From assembly GCF_000375585.1 (NCBI RefSeq), contig NZ_AQWP01000024.1, forward strand, positions 1 to 37,179: a stretch of 37,179 nucleotides of DNA, given 5' to 3'. A program made the translations under genes and the position numbers. This document shows, one piece after another, positions 1 to 8,686 of this stretch; the stretch's first letter is position 1, and each line of letters opens with the position of its first letter. The notes under the pieces were generated by a model. That model worked only from the letters and a program-made list of their open reading frames with translations. It did not search any database and was not told the DNA's origin. The DNA comes from Sinorhizobium meliloti 4H41 (GTDB lineage: Bacteria; Pseudomonadota; Alphaproteobacteria; Rhizobiales; Rhizobiaceae).

Positions 1-80
1 GCCTCGGCGAAGTTCTCAAAGCCTTCAGCCCGCACGAATGCGCCGCCTATCTCAGGCATGCAGGTTATGTTTCAACGTAG
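1..80 (+). CDS. IS630-family transposase, C-terminal fragment (5' end outside window)
   Basis: Reading from base 3, 25 codons run to a TAG at 78-80. The peptide includes AFSPHECAAYLRHAGY, which resembles the usual IS630 transposase C-terminus (F-S-P-x-E-C-x-x-Y-x-x-x-A-G-Y). The DDE catalytic residues would lie upstream of the window. The stop is only about 13 bases from the terminal repeat, as expected for a compact IS. The family call rests on this tail and on the TA-flanked repeats. Confidence 0.7.
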   Translation, partial: LGEVLKAFSPHECAAYLRHAGYVST

Positions 81-95
81 ATCTGACAGACTCTA
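1..95 (+). mobile_element. 3' end of an IS630-like insertion sequence
   Basis: The first 80 bases encode the end of an IS630-type transposase. They are followed by CTGACAGACTC (83-93) and a TA at 94-95. The reverse complement of 83-96 matches 37084-37097 at 13 of 14 positions, so this looks like the right terminal inverted repeat of the element whose left end lies at the other edge of the window. IS630/Tc1-type elements duplicate a TA target, which fits the TA just outside both repeats. The element is cut by the window edge, so its length cannot be given. Confidence 0.72.
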
Positions 96-541
96 GGGGG
101 TGCAGCGAGCTTCGCTGCACTCTCGAGACTTCCCCAGATCATGTTCCACGTGACGAGCTCGCGCGCAATCAGCGACTGGTGCAGGCTGTGTTGCTTGTTG
201 TACTCATAGGCGGGTCGGCACATGAAGTCGGTCACGTCAAACCGGCCAGCGTCAACATCTACCATCGTCACGCCGGACGCGAAGTGCAACCATTCGGCGG
301 CGTGGCTCCACGTCGTGTACTCGCCATCCTTCCTCACGCACATTGGCCGAGCCTCCTCGAGGCTGACGTAAAGGTAACGCAACGCATTGCAGTGCTCGGC
401 AAGCGGGAGCAGCTTCTGCAATTCCGGTTGCTCTTTCGCAAGCGCCTCCGCAATGATTTGATCATTAGACAGTGGACCCTCGGCTGTGGGTCCCAAGATT
501 AGCTTATGCGCCACTTCGTCTACCGATGGCTTCCGCGTCAA
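65..541 (-). pseudogene. Hypothetical protein, 3' end cut by the IS630-like insertion
   Basis: An open frame of 158 codons starts at a TTG (539-541) with AGGAAG about 10 bases upstream. I do not recognise the family. The residues look like a soluble globular protein rich in Leu, Glu and aromatics, with no signal peptide or membrane segment. The last nine or so codons (RVCQIYVET) lie inside the insertion sequence, since the IS boundary is at about 94-95. The native C-terminus is therefore missing and the present stop is borrowed from the IS. A 9-bp perfect hairpin (100-108 with 112-120) sits just outside the boundary. It may be non-functional. Confidence 0.45.
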
Positions 542-611
542 AGCTGTAGAGCTTCCTAAGCACAGTGGTCAAGCACCATAGTGTCACGTCTTGGCTTTCG
601 CCGGTTTGATT

Positions 612-648
612 AAAAAGGGCTGCCGCCGAAGCCAGTCGACGGCAGCCT
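612..648 (-). terminator. Rho-independent terminator of the ABC/aminotransferase operon
   Basis: On the minus strand GGCTGCCG (640-647) pairs perfectly with CGGCAGCC (618-625) around a 14-base loop and is followed by CTTTTT. It lies about 110 bases after the stop of the NTF2-like gene, the last gene of the minus-strand operon. It marks the end of that transcript. Confidence 0.8.
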
Positions 649-756
649 AGGTGCCCCGGGAGGAGGGCGGGGAAATCTAAGTAGAAGGCGACGGGTCATC
701 TATTGCTGTTGGCTCGCGATAATAACTGCAATACGAAGCAACACATTGAGGCCCTT

Positions 757-1380
757 CTAGCTCACGGACGCGGTAAAAGGCAGAAAGCCTACAAAGCCTG
801 TAATTTTCCAAGCGCCACCTTCCTTTGTGCAGAAGAAAACCGACTGCCAATTCAACTTCTGAGAACCTCCGGCTGCGAGTGCTATTGCATCATCAAAGGT
901 CTTTCGTGCCGTGGCCGTATGTCCCTGCACGCGGATATCCAGCATGTTAGTGGCGCGGAAAAGCGCGTTTCGACGATCTTCCGCATATGCCGTCGCAGCT
1001 GAACGGCCGGCATCTTCAAGCCAGGCCTCTCTATAAGATTCGACCGTGGGGAACCGGAGCTCCCAATCGGCTGGATTGAGGGAGCTCTTGGCATCCAATC
1101 CACAAAAGCCGTCGTGCTTAAAAGAGCCGCCAAAGACGGACCAGTCCTGAGCGACGAAGCCGTCGACGTCCTTGCGTACGAGCATCTCCCAAATGGCGTG
1201 TCGATCCTTATCCGATGACGGAAATGGATTGCTATCGCAAGGCGTCGATTTTGGTCCCTGTGTTACGCTGGCGCAACATGGAATTGGCTCCTCATGCGAA
1301 GGGGAGCACCTGACTTTGCGGCTTTCCGCGAGAAGTGGTTCGGCGAAGAAAGCTGCCATCATTGAAGGCCGAGGAGTCAA
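757..1380 (-). CDS. NTF2/SnoaL-like small domain protein
   Basis: This is the last gene of the aminotransferase-ABC operon. The open frame of 207 codons begins at a TTG that overlaps the TGA of the upstream ATPase gene. The conserved part starts only around residue 58, with DKDRHAIWEMLVRKDVDGFV and then a tryptophan-rich stretch, and ends with a W-K-I-T-G-F strand, as in NTF2-like/SnoaL folds of about 140 residues. The first ~55 residues are Pro/Ser/Cys rich and probably not native. An internal start (for example Met66 near 1185) or an upstream frameshift is possible. Proteins of this fold bind small ligands or act as isomerases or hydrolases. Placement after a transporter and aminotransferase suggests a role on the imported substrate, but the reaction is unknown. 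Confidence 0.6.
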   Translation of the reverse strand: MTPRPSMMAAFFAEPLLAESRKVRCSPSHEEPIPCCASVTQGPKSTPCDSNPFPSSDKDRHAIWEMLVRKDVDGFVAQDWSVFGGSFKHDGFCGLDAKSSLNPADWELRFPTVESYREAWLEDAGRSAATAYAEDRRNALFRATNMLDIRVQGHTATARKTFDDAIALAAGGSQKLNWQSVFFCTKEGGAWKITGFVGFLPFTASVS

Positions 1381-2441
1381 AGGCGCAATCCTGTTTCCTT
1401 GTCGAACACGTGTAGATCCGTTGCCACGATCTCGATCCTAACGGCATCGCCTGGTTTGACCCGCAGAAAGCCGGGCACGCTGGCGATGAACTTTCCTGCC
1501 GCCGTATCGATGCTGACGTGAGTCGCGGGCCCGATCGGCTGGAGCATTTGCACCCGGCCTTCAATCCCGTTGTCTCCCAAGCGAACATGTTCTGGCCGAA
1601 CGCCGAACTCGACGGGCTTGCCGGGGTGGAACCCATCCCGGCCGATCCTCACCGGCAGCGCCGTTTGTCCGGCACGAACGAAAGTTGCCCCGTTCTGCGC
1701 CTCGAGAACGCCTTCTAGCAGCTCGATCTGTGGGCTGCCTATGAACGAGGCGACGTAACGTGTGGCTGGGCGCGCATAGATTTCCTCGGGCGTTCCGAAC
1801 TGCTCGACGCGGCCGCGATACATAACGGCAATCCGGTCAGAGATCGACATCGCCTCTTCCTGGTCATGCGTCACGAAGATCGACGTCACGTTCTGTTGAA
1901 CATGCAATTGCTTGACCTCCGTGCGCATCTTCACGCGCAGCGAAGCATCGAGATTTGAGAATGGCTCGTCGAAGAGGAAGATCCGCGGTTCGCGAACCAA
2001 AGCGCGGCCGATCGCCACCCGCTGCTGCTGACCACCGGAGAGCTGCGCTGGATATCTCTCCAGCACATGATCGAGTTCCAGTGACGCCGCAAGTCTTTTG
2101 ACCTTGTCGCGAATGATCGCTGGCGCGACGCCGCGCATCTTCAAGGTAAAGCCGATGTTCTGCGCAACTGTCATATGCGGATATAGCGCATAGTTCTGGA
2201 ACACCATGGCAACGTCGCGCTCGACCGGCGACAAGTCGTTGACTCGGCGTCCTCCAATCAGGATGTCACCGGACGTGCTGTCTTCGAGGCCAGCCACCAT
2301 GTTGAGGGTCGTGGTCTTGCCGCATCCGGAGGACCCCAGCAGCGTGATGAACTCGCCCGCCTTAATACCGAGGTCGATTTTGTGGCAGACCTGGAAGCTT
2401 CCGAATTTTTTGGAAACTTCTTTCAACGTTACGTCAGTCAC
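1377..2441 (-). CDS. Sugar ABC transporter ATP-binding protein (MalK/UgpC type)
   Basis: ATPase that powers the importer formed with the two permeases upstream; it acts at the cytoplasmic face of the membrane. The 354 residues carry every core motif: Walker A GSSGCGKTT at 36-44, a Q-loop at FQNYALYPH (81-89), the signature LSGGQQQ at 134-140, Walker B IFLFDEP at 154-160 and the switch His192. The C-terminal ~115 residues form the MalK-type TOBE region (GVRPEHVRL). Length and architecture match the carbohydrate CUT1 class. The start lies 4 bases after the stop of the upstream permease, so the genes are translationally close. The transported sugar cannot be read from the ATPase. Confidence 0.95.
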   Translation of the reverse strand: MTDVTLKEVSKKFGSFQVCHKIDLGIKAGEFITLLGSSGCGKTTTLNMVAGLEDSTSGDILIGGRRVNDLSPVERDVAMVFQNYALYPHMTVAQNIGFTLKMRGVAPAIIRDKVKRLAASLELDHVLERYPAQLSGGQQQRVAIGRALVREPRIFLFDEPFSNLDASLRVKMRTEVKQLHVQQNVTSIFVTHDQEEAMSISDRIAVMYRGRVEQFGTPEEIYARPATRYVASFIGSPQIELLEGVLEAQNGATFVRAGQTALPVRIGRDGFHPGKPVEFGVRPEHVRLGDNGIEGRVQMLQPIGPATHVSIDTAAGKFIASVPGFLRVKPGDAVRIEIVATDLHVFDKETGLRL

Positions 2442-2445
2442 TGTT

Positions 2446-3294
2446 TTATCCTTTCATCATGCCGTCGGCGAAGCCACGGATGATCTGGTCTCGGAAAATC
2501 GTCGCGATCACGATGACGGGTGCCACGCTGATTACAGCGGCTGCCATCATCTGCCCGAACACTGTTTGATATTGTCCCGCGAATTGGGCGATCGCGAGCG
2601 GAACCGTCTGGGCGCTCTGCCGCGTCAGGATCAGTGCGAAGAAGAACTCGTTCCACGCCTCGATAAACGCGAACACGGCAGCCGCGCCCATGGGCGGGAT
2701 CGAGATCGGCAATATGATGTACCAGAGCGTTCGCAGCGGACCCGCACCGTCGACGGCGGCAGCCTTCTCGATTCCAATAGGAATGCTGAGAAAAAATCCG
2801 CGCAGAATCCAGATGACAATCGGCAGGTTGAAGGACAGGTAGACGACTCCCAAGGTGAGCACGCTGTCGATCAGCCCCAAGTAGCTGATGAGGAGAAAAA
2901 GAGGGATTGCAATTGCGATCCCCGGCAGCATCTGTGTCGCTAGGATGATGAAGCCGAGGGCGTTGGAATACGGCACCGACAGGCGAGCAAGTGCGTAAGC
3001 GGCCGGCGCTCCCAAAGCAAGGGCGAGCGCCGTAGAGAACAGTGACACGACAAGCGAATTCACGACACCCCGTCCGAGCGCGGCCGCGGACGCTGCTACC
3101 GTTACGAAGTTCTCAAACGTAAAGTTTGATGGCGAAAGATCCGGTGGTTGGGCGATCAGCGCGCTTTGTTCGAGCAAGCTCGACAAGATCAGCCAGACTA
3201 TTGGAGCTATCGACCAGACGACGAAAACCGTCAAACCCAGATAGACACCGATCCGTTTGGCGGGCCCGCCCTTGCGATAGGCTTGATAGCTCAT
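2446..3294 (-). CDS. Carbohydrate ABC transporter permease (MalG type)
   Basis: Inner-membrane permease of 282 residues with about six hydrophobic segments. The first (YLGLTVFVVWSIAPIVWLIL) follows a short basic N-terminus. The EAA loop that contacts the ATPase is visible as EKAAAVDGAGPLRTLWYIILP near residue 180, the consensus for binding-protein-dependent sugar permeases. Its ATG overlaps the end of the MalF-type permease gene by 4 bases (ATGA), which indicates coupled translation. It pairs with that protein as the second half of the channel. Confidence 0.94.
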   Translation of the reverse strand: MSYQAYRKGGPAKRIGVYLGLTVFVVWSIAPIVWLILSSLLEQSALIAQPPDLSPSNFTFENFVTVAASAAALGRGVVNSLVVSLFSTALALALGAPAAYALARLSVPYSNALGFIILATQMLPGIAIAIPLFLLISYLGLIDSVLTLGVVYLSFNLPIVIWILRGFFLSIPIGIEKAAAVDGAGPLRTLWYIILPISIPPMGAAAVFAFIEAWNEFFFALILTRQSAQTVPLAIAQFAGQYQTVFGQMMAAAVISVAPVIVIATIFRDQIIRGFADGMMKG

Positions 3295-4196
3295 TTTGCA
3301 CCTGCCGTGGACTTCGGTTTGAGGAGCCAGAGGTACCCGATCGCGAGAACGAAAGTCAGGATGAAGATGACGTTTGCGATCGCCGCTCCGTAGCCAATAT
3401 CAAGGAAGTTGAATGTGACGCGATAGGCCAGGAAGTTCAGGAGCACCGTTCCGTCGGCCGGACCGCCGCGGGTGAGAACGAAAACGATATCAAACACCCT
3501 CAGTGACCAGATCGTCTGGAGGATCACTGCAATCCCGATGGCGTCCTTGATGGCCGGCAGCGTTATGTAGCGAAAAGTTTGGAAGCTGCTTGCGCCGTCC
3601 ATGAATGCCGCTTTATGCAGCACGCTCGGTACGCGTTGGAGGCCCGCAAGCAACAGGAGGGTCACGAAGGGTATCGACTTCCAGACGTCGACGAGCAGCA
3701 GGAAATTCAACGCACTGAACGGCGTTCCCAGCCAGACCTGGTAGTTGTCGATCAGACCAAGCGATCTCAGGAGGCCATTCAGGACGCCGTAGTTCGAGTT
3801 TAGAATCCATTTCCAAAGCACCGCATTGGCCACAGGTGCTATCGCCCAGGGGACCACCAGCAAAATCTTCAGAACGCCGCTTCTTCCTTGTGGCTGATTC
3901 AACAACAGCGCAACACCCAGACTGATGCCGACGACAAGGATGACTTCCATCGCCGAAAAATAGAGCGTGTTCAGCGCGGCATGCTGGAGACCTTTGTCGG
4001 AAAAGATCTGCCGGAAATTCGCCAATCCCACCCAGACCTGGTCGAGTTTGCCGGCTCGGAGCTTGACGTCCTGGAGCGCGAGCAATGCCGATCTCACGAT
4101 CGGATAGCCGAGAATCCCGGCTATCACGATCAATGCTGGCGCAAGTAGAACAACGCCGACGTTCTGCCGGCGTTTCTCGAATGTCGTCGTGGCCAT
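3291..4196 (-). CDS. Carbohydrate ABC transporter permease (MalF type)
   Basis: Inner-membrane permease of 301 residues. A short basic N-terminus leads into a hydrophobic segment (VGVVLLAPALIVIAGILGYP), followed by about five more spans. The EAA loop appears as HKAAFMDGASSFQTFRYITLP around residue 195. It lies between the binding-protein gene (20-base gap) and the MalG-type permease gene (4-base overlap), the standard CUT1 order. It is shorter than E. coli MalF, which has an added periplasmic loop, and is the size usual for rhizobial CUT1 permeases. Confidence 0.94.
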   Translation of the reverse strand: MATTTFEKRRQNVGVVLLAPALIVIAGILGYPIVRSALLALQDVKLRAGKLDQVWVGLANFRQIFSDKGLQHAALNTLYFSAMEVILVVGISLGVALLLNQPQGRSGVLKILLVVPWAIAPVANAVLWKWILNSNYGVLNGLLRSLGLIDNYQVWLGTPFSALNFLLLVDVWKSIPFVTLLLLAGLQRVPSVLHKAAFMDGASSFQTFRYITLPAIKDAIGIAVILQTIWSLRVFDIVFVLTRGGPADGTVLLNFLAYRVTFNFLDIGYGAAIANVIFILTFVLAIGYLWLLKPKSTAGAK

Positions 4197-4216
4197 TTAC
4201 ATCACCTCTAAGCCGG

Positions 4217-5506
4217 TCACCCGCGGCGCTTGACGATTGCTGCCACCAGATCGTGAGCTTCCGCGATTGCTTCCGCAGCAGTTTTCTGCCCTTGTAGTGC
4301 CCTCTGCACTTCGGTGCCGATGGCTTGGGTGACTTGGGTGAAGTCAGGAGTTACAAAACTGTCATACGGATGCTGAGCTTGCTCCAAGACCACGCCCGCG
4401 ATCGGAAGTGCTGCCTGCACCTCTGGATCTCCCAGAACCGAGAGCCGAGATGGCAACCAGCCGGTGTCCAAGGCCTGACGCTTCTGAGTCTCCTTGTCGA
4501 GGTAGAATTCGATCAGCTTTCTCGCCTTCTCGGGGTGGGCACTCGTCTTGCTGATCGTCCAGGCATCGGTGCCGTCAATCGATGCGGTGCCCGCCGGGCC
4601 TGCAGGAAGTATCGAAGCAGCCATCTGACCGACAATTTGAGACTGTTTCGGATCTTGCGCCGGATTCCACATATAGGGCCAATTCATCATCATCGATGCA
4701 CGACCGGACATGAAGACGTTGCTGGCATCATTAATCCCGGCGTATGATAATGAGCCCGGCTCGGTGCCGGCTGCCATGAGATCGATCATCATCTGAAGGG
4801 CGTCGACGCCGGCATCACTCTTGAAGACGGGCATGCCGTCCTCACCATACATCGTTCCGCCGGCCTGCTGGAGGAATGCCATCCAGTAGCTTGCGGCAGC
4901 GCCGATACCGGCAGCTTCTCCGTAATTTGCCACGTATCCAAAGCGACCGTCGCGAGTCAGCTCTTTTGTGAAGCGCTTGAACTCGTCCCAGTTTTGCGGA
5001 GGGGCTTTGATGCCGGCTTGCTCGAGATGCTCTGTGTTAAAGAACAGAGTTAGCAGTGAGAGCGTGAAAACTGCACCGTAGCGCTTTCCATTCCAGGTTA
5101 CGGTTTTGAAGCTGGATTCTGGCAGGTCTGCAACCAGATCAGCCGGAAGGTCGTCCACGAATGGCAGAATGAAGCTTTCAAATTCGGGCACCCACGCGCA
5201 CATGTAGATGACGTCCCAGGGTGCCGATCCCGAAGCGAAAGCTGTTGCCATGCGGTCATGAAGTTGTGGCCAAGCCAGTAATTCATAGTTGACGGACGCG
5301 CCGTTGGCCGCCTTCCAGGCTTCAAATGCAGCTTCGGCGAATTTAGCGGCGCCGGGAGGCGCCGGATCGGGCGGCAGCGGCCCAAAAACGGAGAGTGCGG
5401 TTTCCTGCGCCCGCGCGTAGCGACCAAACAGGCTGCTTGTCGCAGCCGCTGCTGCGGCCATGCCTGCACTTTTGAGGACGAGGCGTCGAGTAATGGTTGA
5501 TTGCAT
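4217..5506 (-). CDS. Extracellular solute-binding protein (family 1), Tat-exported
   Basis: Periplasmic binding protein of the importer, 429 residues from the chosen ATG at 5504-5506. That start follows GAGGGGAT by 5-6 bases and gives a twin-arginine signal, TRRLVLKSAGMAAAAAA, with a probable cleavage after YARAQ. A longer frame to 5593 lacks a good ribosome site and would bury the signal. The mature part resembles family 1 sugar-binding proteins (MalE/UgpB type), with W-D-E-F, G-Y-V-A-N-Y and M-M-N-W-P-Y blocks. Tat export means it folds before secretion. The ligand is not identifiable from sequence. The neighbouring aminotransferase and amidase-like genes suggest a nitrogen-bearing sugar or polyol. 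Confidence 0.92.
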   Translation of the reverse strand: MQSTITRRLVLKSAGMAAAAAATSSLFGRYARAQETALSVFGPLPPDPAPPGAAKFAEAAFEAWKAANGASVNYELLAWPQLHDRMATAFASGSAPWDVIYMCAWVPEFESFILPFVDDLPADLVADLPESSFKTVTWNGKRYGAVFTLSLLTLFFNTEHLEQAGIKAPPQNWDEFKRFTKELTRDGRFGYVANYGEAAGIGAAASYWMAFLQQAGGTMYGEDGMPVFKSDAGVDALQMMIDLMAAGTEPGSLSYAGINDASNVFMSGRASMMMNWPYMWNPAQDPKQSQIVGQMAASILPAGPAGTASIDGTDAWTISKTSAHPEKARKLIEFYLDKETQKRQALDTGWLPSRLSVLGDPEVQAALPIAGVVLEQAQHPYDSFVTPDFTQVTQAIGTEVQRALQGQKTAAEAIAEAHDLVAAIVKRRG

Positions 5507-5691
5507 TGGGAGATCCCCTCTTTTTCTGTTGTGGCTACCGGAATGCGTCACGTCTGCATGCTGGATCGCCGCTCCCAGCGGCCCAGATTCCACTACAAGT
5601 GGAGCATTGCTGTCTGTTTCTTCCGCACCTCCTTTTCGATGACCGGAAGGGGATTAGACGTCATCCCCCAGGACTGGTGAGAAGATCGCAT

Positions 5692-7068
5692 TTAGCGGCC
5701 AATACTGGTCTCAAATTGCTTCAGCGCCTTGCCAAACCGTTCAGCGATTTGGTCGACATCGTTTTCAGTGATGATCAGAGGCGGTGACAAGATCGCGCAG
5801 TCGCCGGTGGCACGTACGACGAGGCCATTGTCGACGGCGAACGCGTCGTATTTGAAGCCCGCACCAAAGCTTGGAGCAAACGGCGCTTTGGTGTCCTTGT
5901 TCTCGACCAGCTCAATTCCGAACATCAACCCAACGCCCCGAACGTCGCCGACAATCGAAGAACCCGTGGCGATCTCCCGGAGGTGCGACTTCAGCCTGTC
6001 CCCCATCGCCCTGACATGCGGGACAATATCCATGTCGTCATAGATTTTCAGGCATTCAAGCGCGACGGCAGCGCCGACCGGATGACCGGAGTTGGTAAAG
6101 CCGTGTCCGAAAAAGCTCCCACTCTTATTGAACGCTGCGACCGCCTCGTAAATCTCCGGCATCATCACGACGGCAGACATGGGAAAATAGGAGGAGGTGA
6201 GGCCTTTTGCCAGGGCCATCATGTGAGGCTGCATGTCGGTGGTTTGGCGCCCAAACCAATTACCCGTCCTGCCAAAACCTGTGACGATTTCGTCGTCAAG
6301 GAGCAGAATGTCATACTTGTCCAGTATCGCCTTGATCTTGCGGAAATAATCTTGCGGCGGCGCTACAACCCCCGCCCCGGCCATAACAGGCTCCGCAATG
6401 AAGGCAGCGATCGTATCGGCGCCCTCCCTTAGGATCAATTGCTCCAACTCTGAAGCCAGACGGTCGGTGTATTGTTCAGGGGTCTCGCCCTCGTTCATTC
6501 CCCGGTACATGTCGGGGAACGAGACATAAACAAATCCCGGTATCGGGAGCGCGAACTCGCGATGCATGGTTTCCAGGCCGCACATTGAAGCAGCGGCGAT
6601 GGTCGAGCCATGGAAGGACTTCCGCCTGGAGATGACCTTTCGCTTCCCCGGGTTGCCACGTACGGTATGATAGACCCACGACAGCTTGACCATCGTTTCG
6701 TTTGCTTCAGAACCTGAAGTTGCGAAATAAACGTGCGCGTTCTCGATGAGCGACCGGTTCGCCAGCTCCTCGGCGAGCAGGCTCACTTCGTGGGAGGTCC
6801 GCGAAAAAAAGGTATGATAATACCCAATGCGCCTGGACTGCTCATAAATAACTTCTGCCAGACGCTTGTTCCCAAAGCCCAGGGAAGCGCACCAGAGCCC
6901 CGACATTCCGTCGATATACTCTTTTCCCGTGCTATCGAAGACCCGAGGTCCCTCCCCGCGCTCGATGACGGCCGGCCCCTGCGACTGGAGTTGTTGGGGG
7001 TTCGTCTGCGAGTGGAGATGAAAAGCCACGTCGAGAGCTGCCGTCCGTCCGTGCAATGGTTCAATCAT
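5692..7068 (-). CDS. PLP-dependent class III (omega) aminotransferase
   Basis: Transfers an amino group between an amine or omega-amino acid and a keto acid using pyridoxal phosphate in the cytoplasm. The 458 residues show the class III order: DGMSGLWC near residue 53, the phosphate-binding SGSEANETMVK, FHGSTIAAASMCG, the Asp motif LLDDEIVTGFGRTG and the aldimine lysine K288 in ALAKGLTSSYFP. The ATG has GTAGGAG nine bases upstream. It leads the operon, with the transporter genes behind it and a ROK gene before it. The operator-like palindrome at 7209-7227 lies about 140 bases upstream. Substrate specificity within class III cannot be told; deamination of the imported compound is the likely job. 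Confidence 0.93.
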   Translation of the reverse strand: MIEPLHGRTAALDVAFHLHSQTNPQQLQSQGPAVIERGEGPRVFDSTGKEYIDGMSGLWCASLGFGNKRLAEVIYEQSRRIGYYHTFFSRTSHEVSLLAEELANRSLIENAHVYFATSGSEANETMVKLSWVYHTVRGNPGKRKVISRRKSFHGSTIAAASMCGLETMHREFALPIPGFVYVSFPDMYRGMNEGETPEQYTDRLASELEQLILREGADTIAAFIAEPVMAGAGVVAPPQDYFRKIKAILDKYDILLLDDEIVTGFGRTGNWFGRQTTDMQPHMMALAKGLTSSYFPMSAVVMMPEIYEAVAAFNKSGSFFGHGFTNSGHPVGAAVALECLKIYDDMDIVPHVRAMGDRLKSHLREIATGSSIVGDVRGVGLMFGIELVENKDTKAPFAPSFGAGFKYDAFAVDNGLVVRATGDCAILSPPLIITENDVDQIAERFGKALKQFETSIGR

Positions 7069-7208
7069 GCAAATGATCTCCTACTCGATTTCTGCGGCAA
7101 AGGACGCCCTCTCCGCGCGTTGTCGTCTGGTTAACGAGGCTGCCGGTTCGTTCCAGCACTGTCGGACCTTCGTTCGCCGCCGAAGGTAAGCATGCCCAAA
7201 GTTGGTAT

Positions 7209-7227
7209 ATATGTCAAGGATACATAC
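7209..7227. promoter_or_regulatory. Operator-like palindrome S1 overlapping a -35 box (aminotransferase/ABC operon)
   Basis: ATATG-N9-CATAC, written ATATGTCAAGGATACATAC. It shares form and several central bases with the sites at 8640, 24457 and 34574. On the minus strand a TTGACA (-35 consensus) lies inside it at 7212-7217. The matching -10 (CATGCT, 7189-7194) is weak. A protein bound here would block the promoter of the aminotransferase/ABC operon. Confidence 0.5.
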
Positions 7228-7272
7228 ATACTTCGCGGCCAAAAAAGTAACCGCCCGCCTCCACCCGCTTAA

Positions 7273-8577
7273 TCAGAGAGCGAAGTTGAGCAGTTCAGAT
7301 AGGACGAGACCGGCGGCGCCCCGCATCGCTGCGACGTCCTCGCTATCCCCCAAAGCAAGAGATACGTCCTCGCCCGGACGACTGAGAATCAACTCATGGA
7401 ACCTTGATTCGATAAGCTCCAGAATTCGATCTCCGCCCTGAGCTACATCACCATGGAGAATGATGTGGTTGGGCGCCATTAACTGTTGAAGATTTGCCAA
7501 ACCCACAGCAAGGTTGAACGCGTATTCCTGCAGAAGCTCTGTTGCGCCCTTCACCCCTTGATCTGCCAAAACTATCAAGCGCTGGGTATCTAATGAGGAA
7601 GGCTGCGGGAGGCCTCGTTTCTGTGCCTCATCGCGTAACCATCTTAAGGTGGCGATAGTCTCCCAGCAGCCTCTTCGACCGCATTTGCAACGGCTCCCAT
7701 TTAGTTGAACGATAGTATGACCTATTTCACCACCAGCACCCGACGGCCCCCTATGAAGATGCCCATCCAGATAGAGCGCGGCCCCCAGAACCTCGCCAGT
7801 GTAAACGACAGCAAAATTCGCGCGCCCACGGCCTTTACCGAACCAGCGATCACCAACAAGCAAGGCGCGATCGTCTTTGTCAACGCACACGGGAACGCCA
7901 AAATCCTTCGCTAGCTCGGCTCCTATATGAAAGCCATCCAGATAGGGTGCAAGGCTCATCGAAACTATGGACCCCGTCTCGGTGTTAATCATACCGCCCA
8001 CCGCCACTCCGATGCCAAGAATCGGCAGGTCAACTGAGGTGACGGTTCTTTGCACGCACCGCGAAATTATTTCATACGCCAGTTGAACATCGTCGAGCTC
8101 CCTCGAAAACGCCTCGCTATGTAGAGCATAGATCGCGCCATCCAGGGAGACGAGGCAAGTCCGTACATGGTCATGCATCAGCAGGACCGCGCATATCGGT
8201 TTAGCATCCTTGGAGAACCATAGTTTCGTAGCTGGCTTACCACCAGCTTGGTTCGGGGGAACGACTTCGCCTTCGACAAGTATCCGCTTGTCGAGCAGCG
8301 GCTGCACGATTCCCCCGATCGTTCCCCGGCTCACCCCGGTGAATCGAGCCAAATCTGCCCTGCTGGACGGGCCCATATCGTATAGCGCCTGAAGAAGACG
8401 GCCACGATTGACCGGCCCGAGGGTAGCGGTTGATATCAAATTCTGAGAGGGTCGAGACCTCTGCTGCTCGCTCACCTCGTCTTCAGCGCGGCCCATCGTG
8501 AAGAGCCAATCATTAGTAGCGCCAATGTCCGCTCGGACTTGTTGATTCCCGGATGTCCTTCGTGTTCTAAGTACCAC
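7273..8577 (-). CDS. ROK-family transcriptional repressor (ROK1)
   Basis: Sugar-responsive regulator: N-terminal winged helix (LARFTGVSRGTIGGIVQPLLD) and a C-terminal ROK sugar-binding domain with EIGH and the zinc motif CKCGRRGCWE. I chose the GTG at 8575-8577 (434 aa). It has AGAGG seven bases upstream, and the paralogue ROK2 aligns to within one residue of it (RRTSG against KRTSG). A longer GTG at 8598 and an ATG at 8496 also exist. The usual Asn-Asp of ROK kinases reads DD in VDKDDRALLVG, so it is a regulator rather than a kinase. It is divergent from DMF1 and upstream of the ABC operon, with a candidate operator on each side. It probably controls both. Confidence 0.9.
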   Translation of the reverse strand: MVLRTRRTSGNQQVRADIGATNDWLFTMGRAEDEVSEQQRSRPSQNLISTATLGPVNRGRLLQALYDMGPSSRADLARFTGVSRGTIGGIVQPLLDKRILVEGEVVPPNQAGGKPATKLWFSKDAKPICAVLLMHDHVRTCLVSLDGAIYALHSEAFSRELDDVQLAYEIISRCVQRTVTSVDLPILGIGVAVGGMINTETGSIVSMSLAPYLDGFHIGAELAKDFGVPVCVDKDDRALLVGDRWFGKGRGRANFAVVYTGEVLGAALYLDGHLHRGPSGAGGEIGHTIVQLNGSRCKCGRRGCWETIATLRWLRDEAQKRGLPQPSSLDTQRLIVLADQGVKGATELLQEYAFNLAVGLANLQQLMAPNHIILHGDVAQGGDRILELIESRFHELILSRPGEDVSLALGDSEDVAAMRGAAGLVLSELLNFAL

Positions 8578-8622
8578 AGCCAATCCTCTTACACGCACCT
8601 TTCCACGACGGCGCTTTCGAGC

Positions 8623-8639
8623 TATAGTTAGACTATAAT
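8623..8639 (+). promoter_or_regulatory. Promoter -10 with overlapping inverted repeat (DMF1 gene)
   Basis: TATAGT-TAG-ACTATA is a perfect inverted repeat at 8623-8637. Its right arm overlaps a consensus TATAAT at 8634-8639 that points toward DMF1. No strong -35 is visible 17 bases upstream. The next palindrome (S2) starts at the following base, so the transcription start would fall inside S2. Confidence 0.45.
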
Positions 8640-8658
8640 GTAAGTGTGAGCTTCTTAC
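8640..8658. promoter_or_regulatory. Operator-like palindrome S2 (ROK1/DMF1 intergenic)
   Basis: GTAAG-N9-CTTAC with perfect arms, written GTAAGTGTGAGCTTCTTAC. It matches S3 (24457-24475) at 15 of 19 positions. It lies directly after the TATAAT and before the AAGGAGGA ribosome site of DMF1, where a bound repressor would stop initiation. Confidence 0.5.
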
Positions 8659-8686
8659 AAACGGTTTTCCTCAAGGAGGAACATCA

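Noticed and set aside
5507..5593. Longer start for the solute-binding protein
   Set aside because: It lacks a ribosome site and would put 29 residues before a clear twin-arginine signal.
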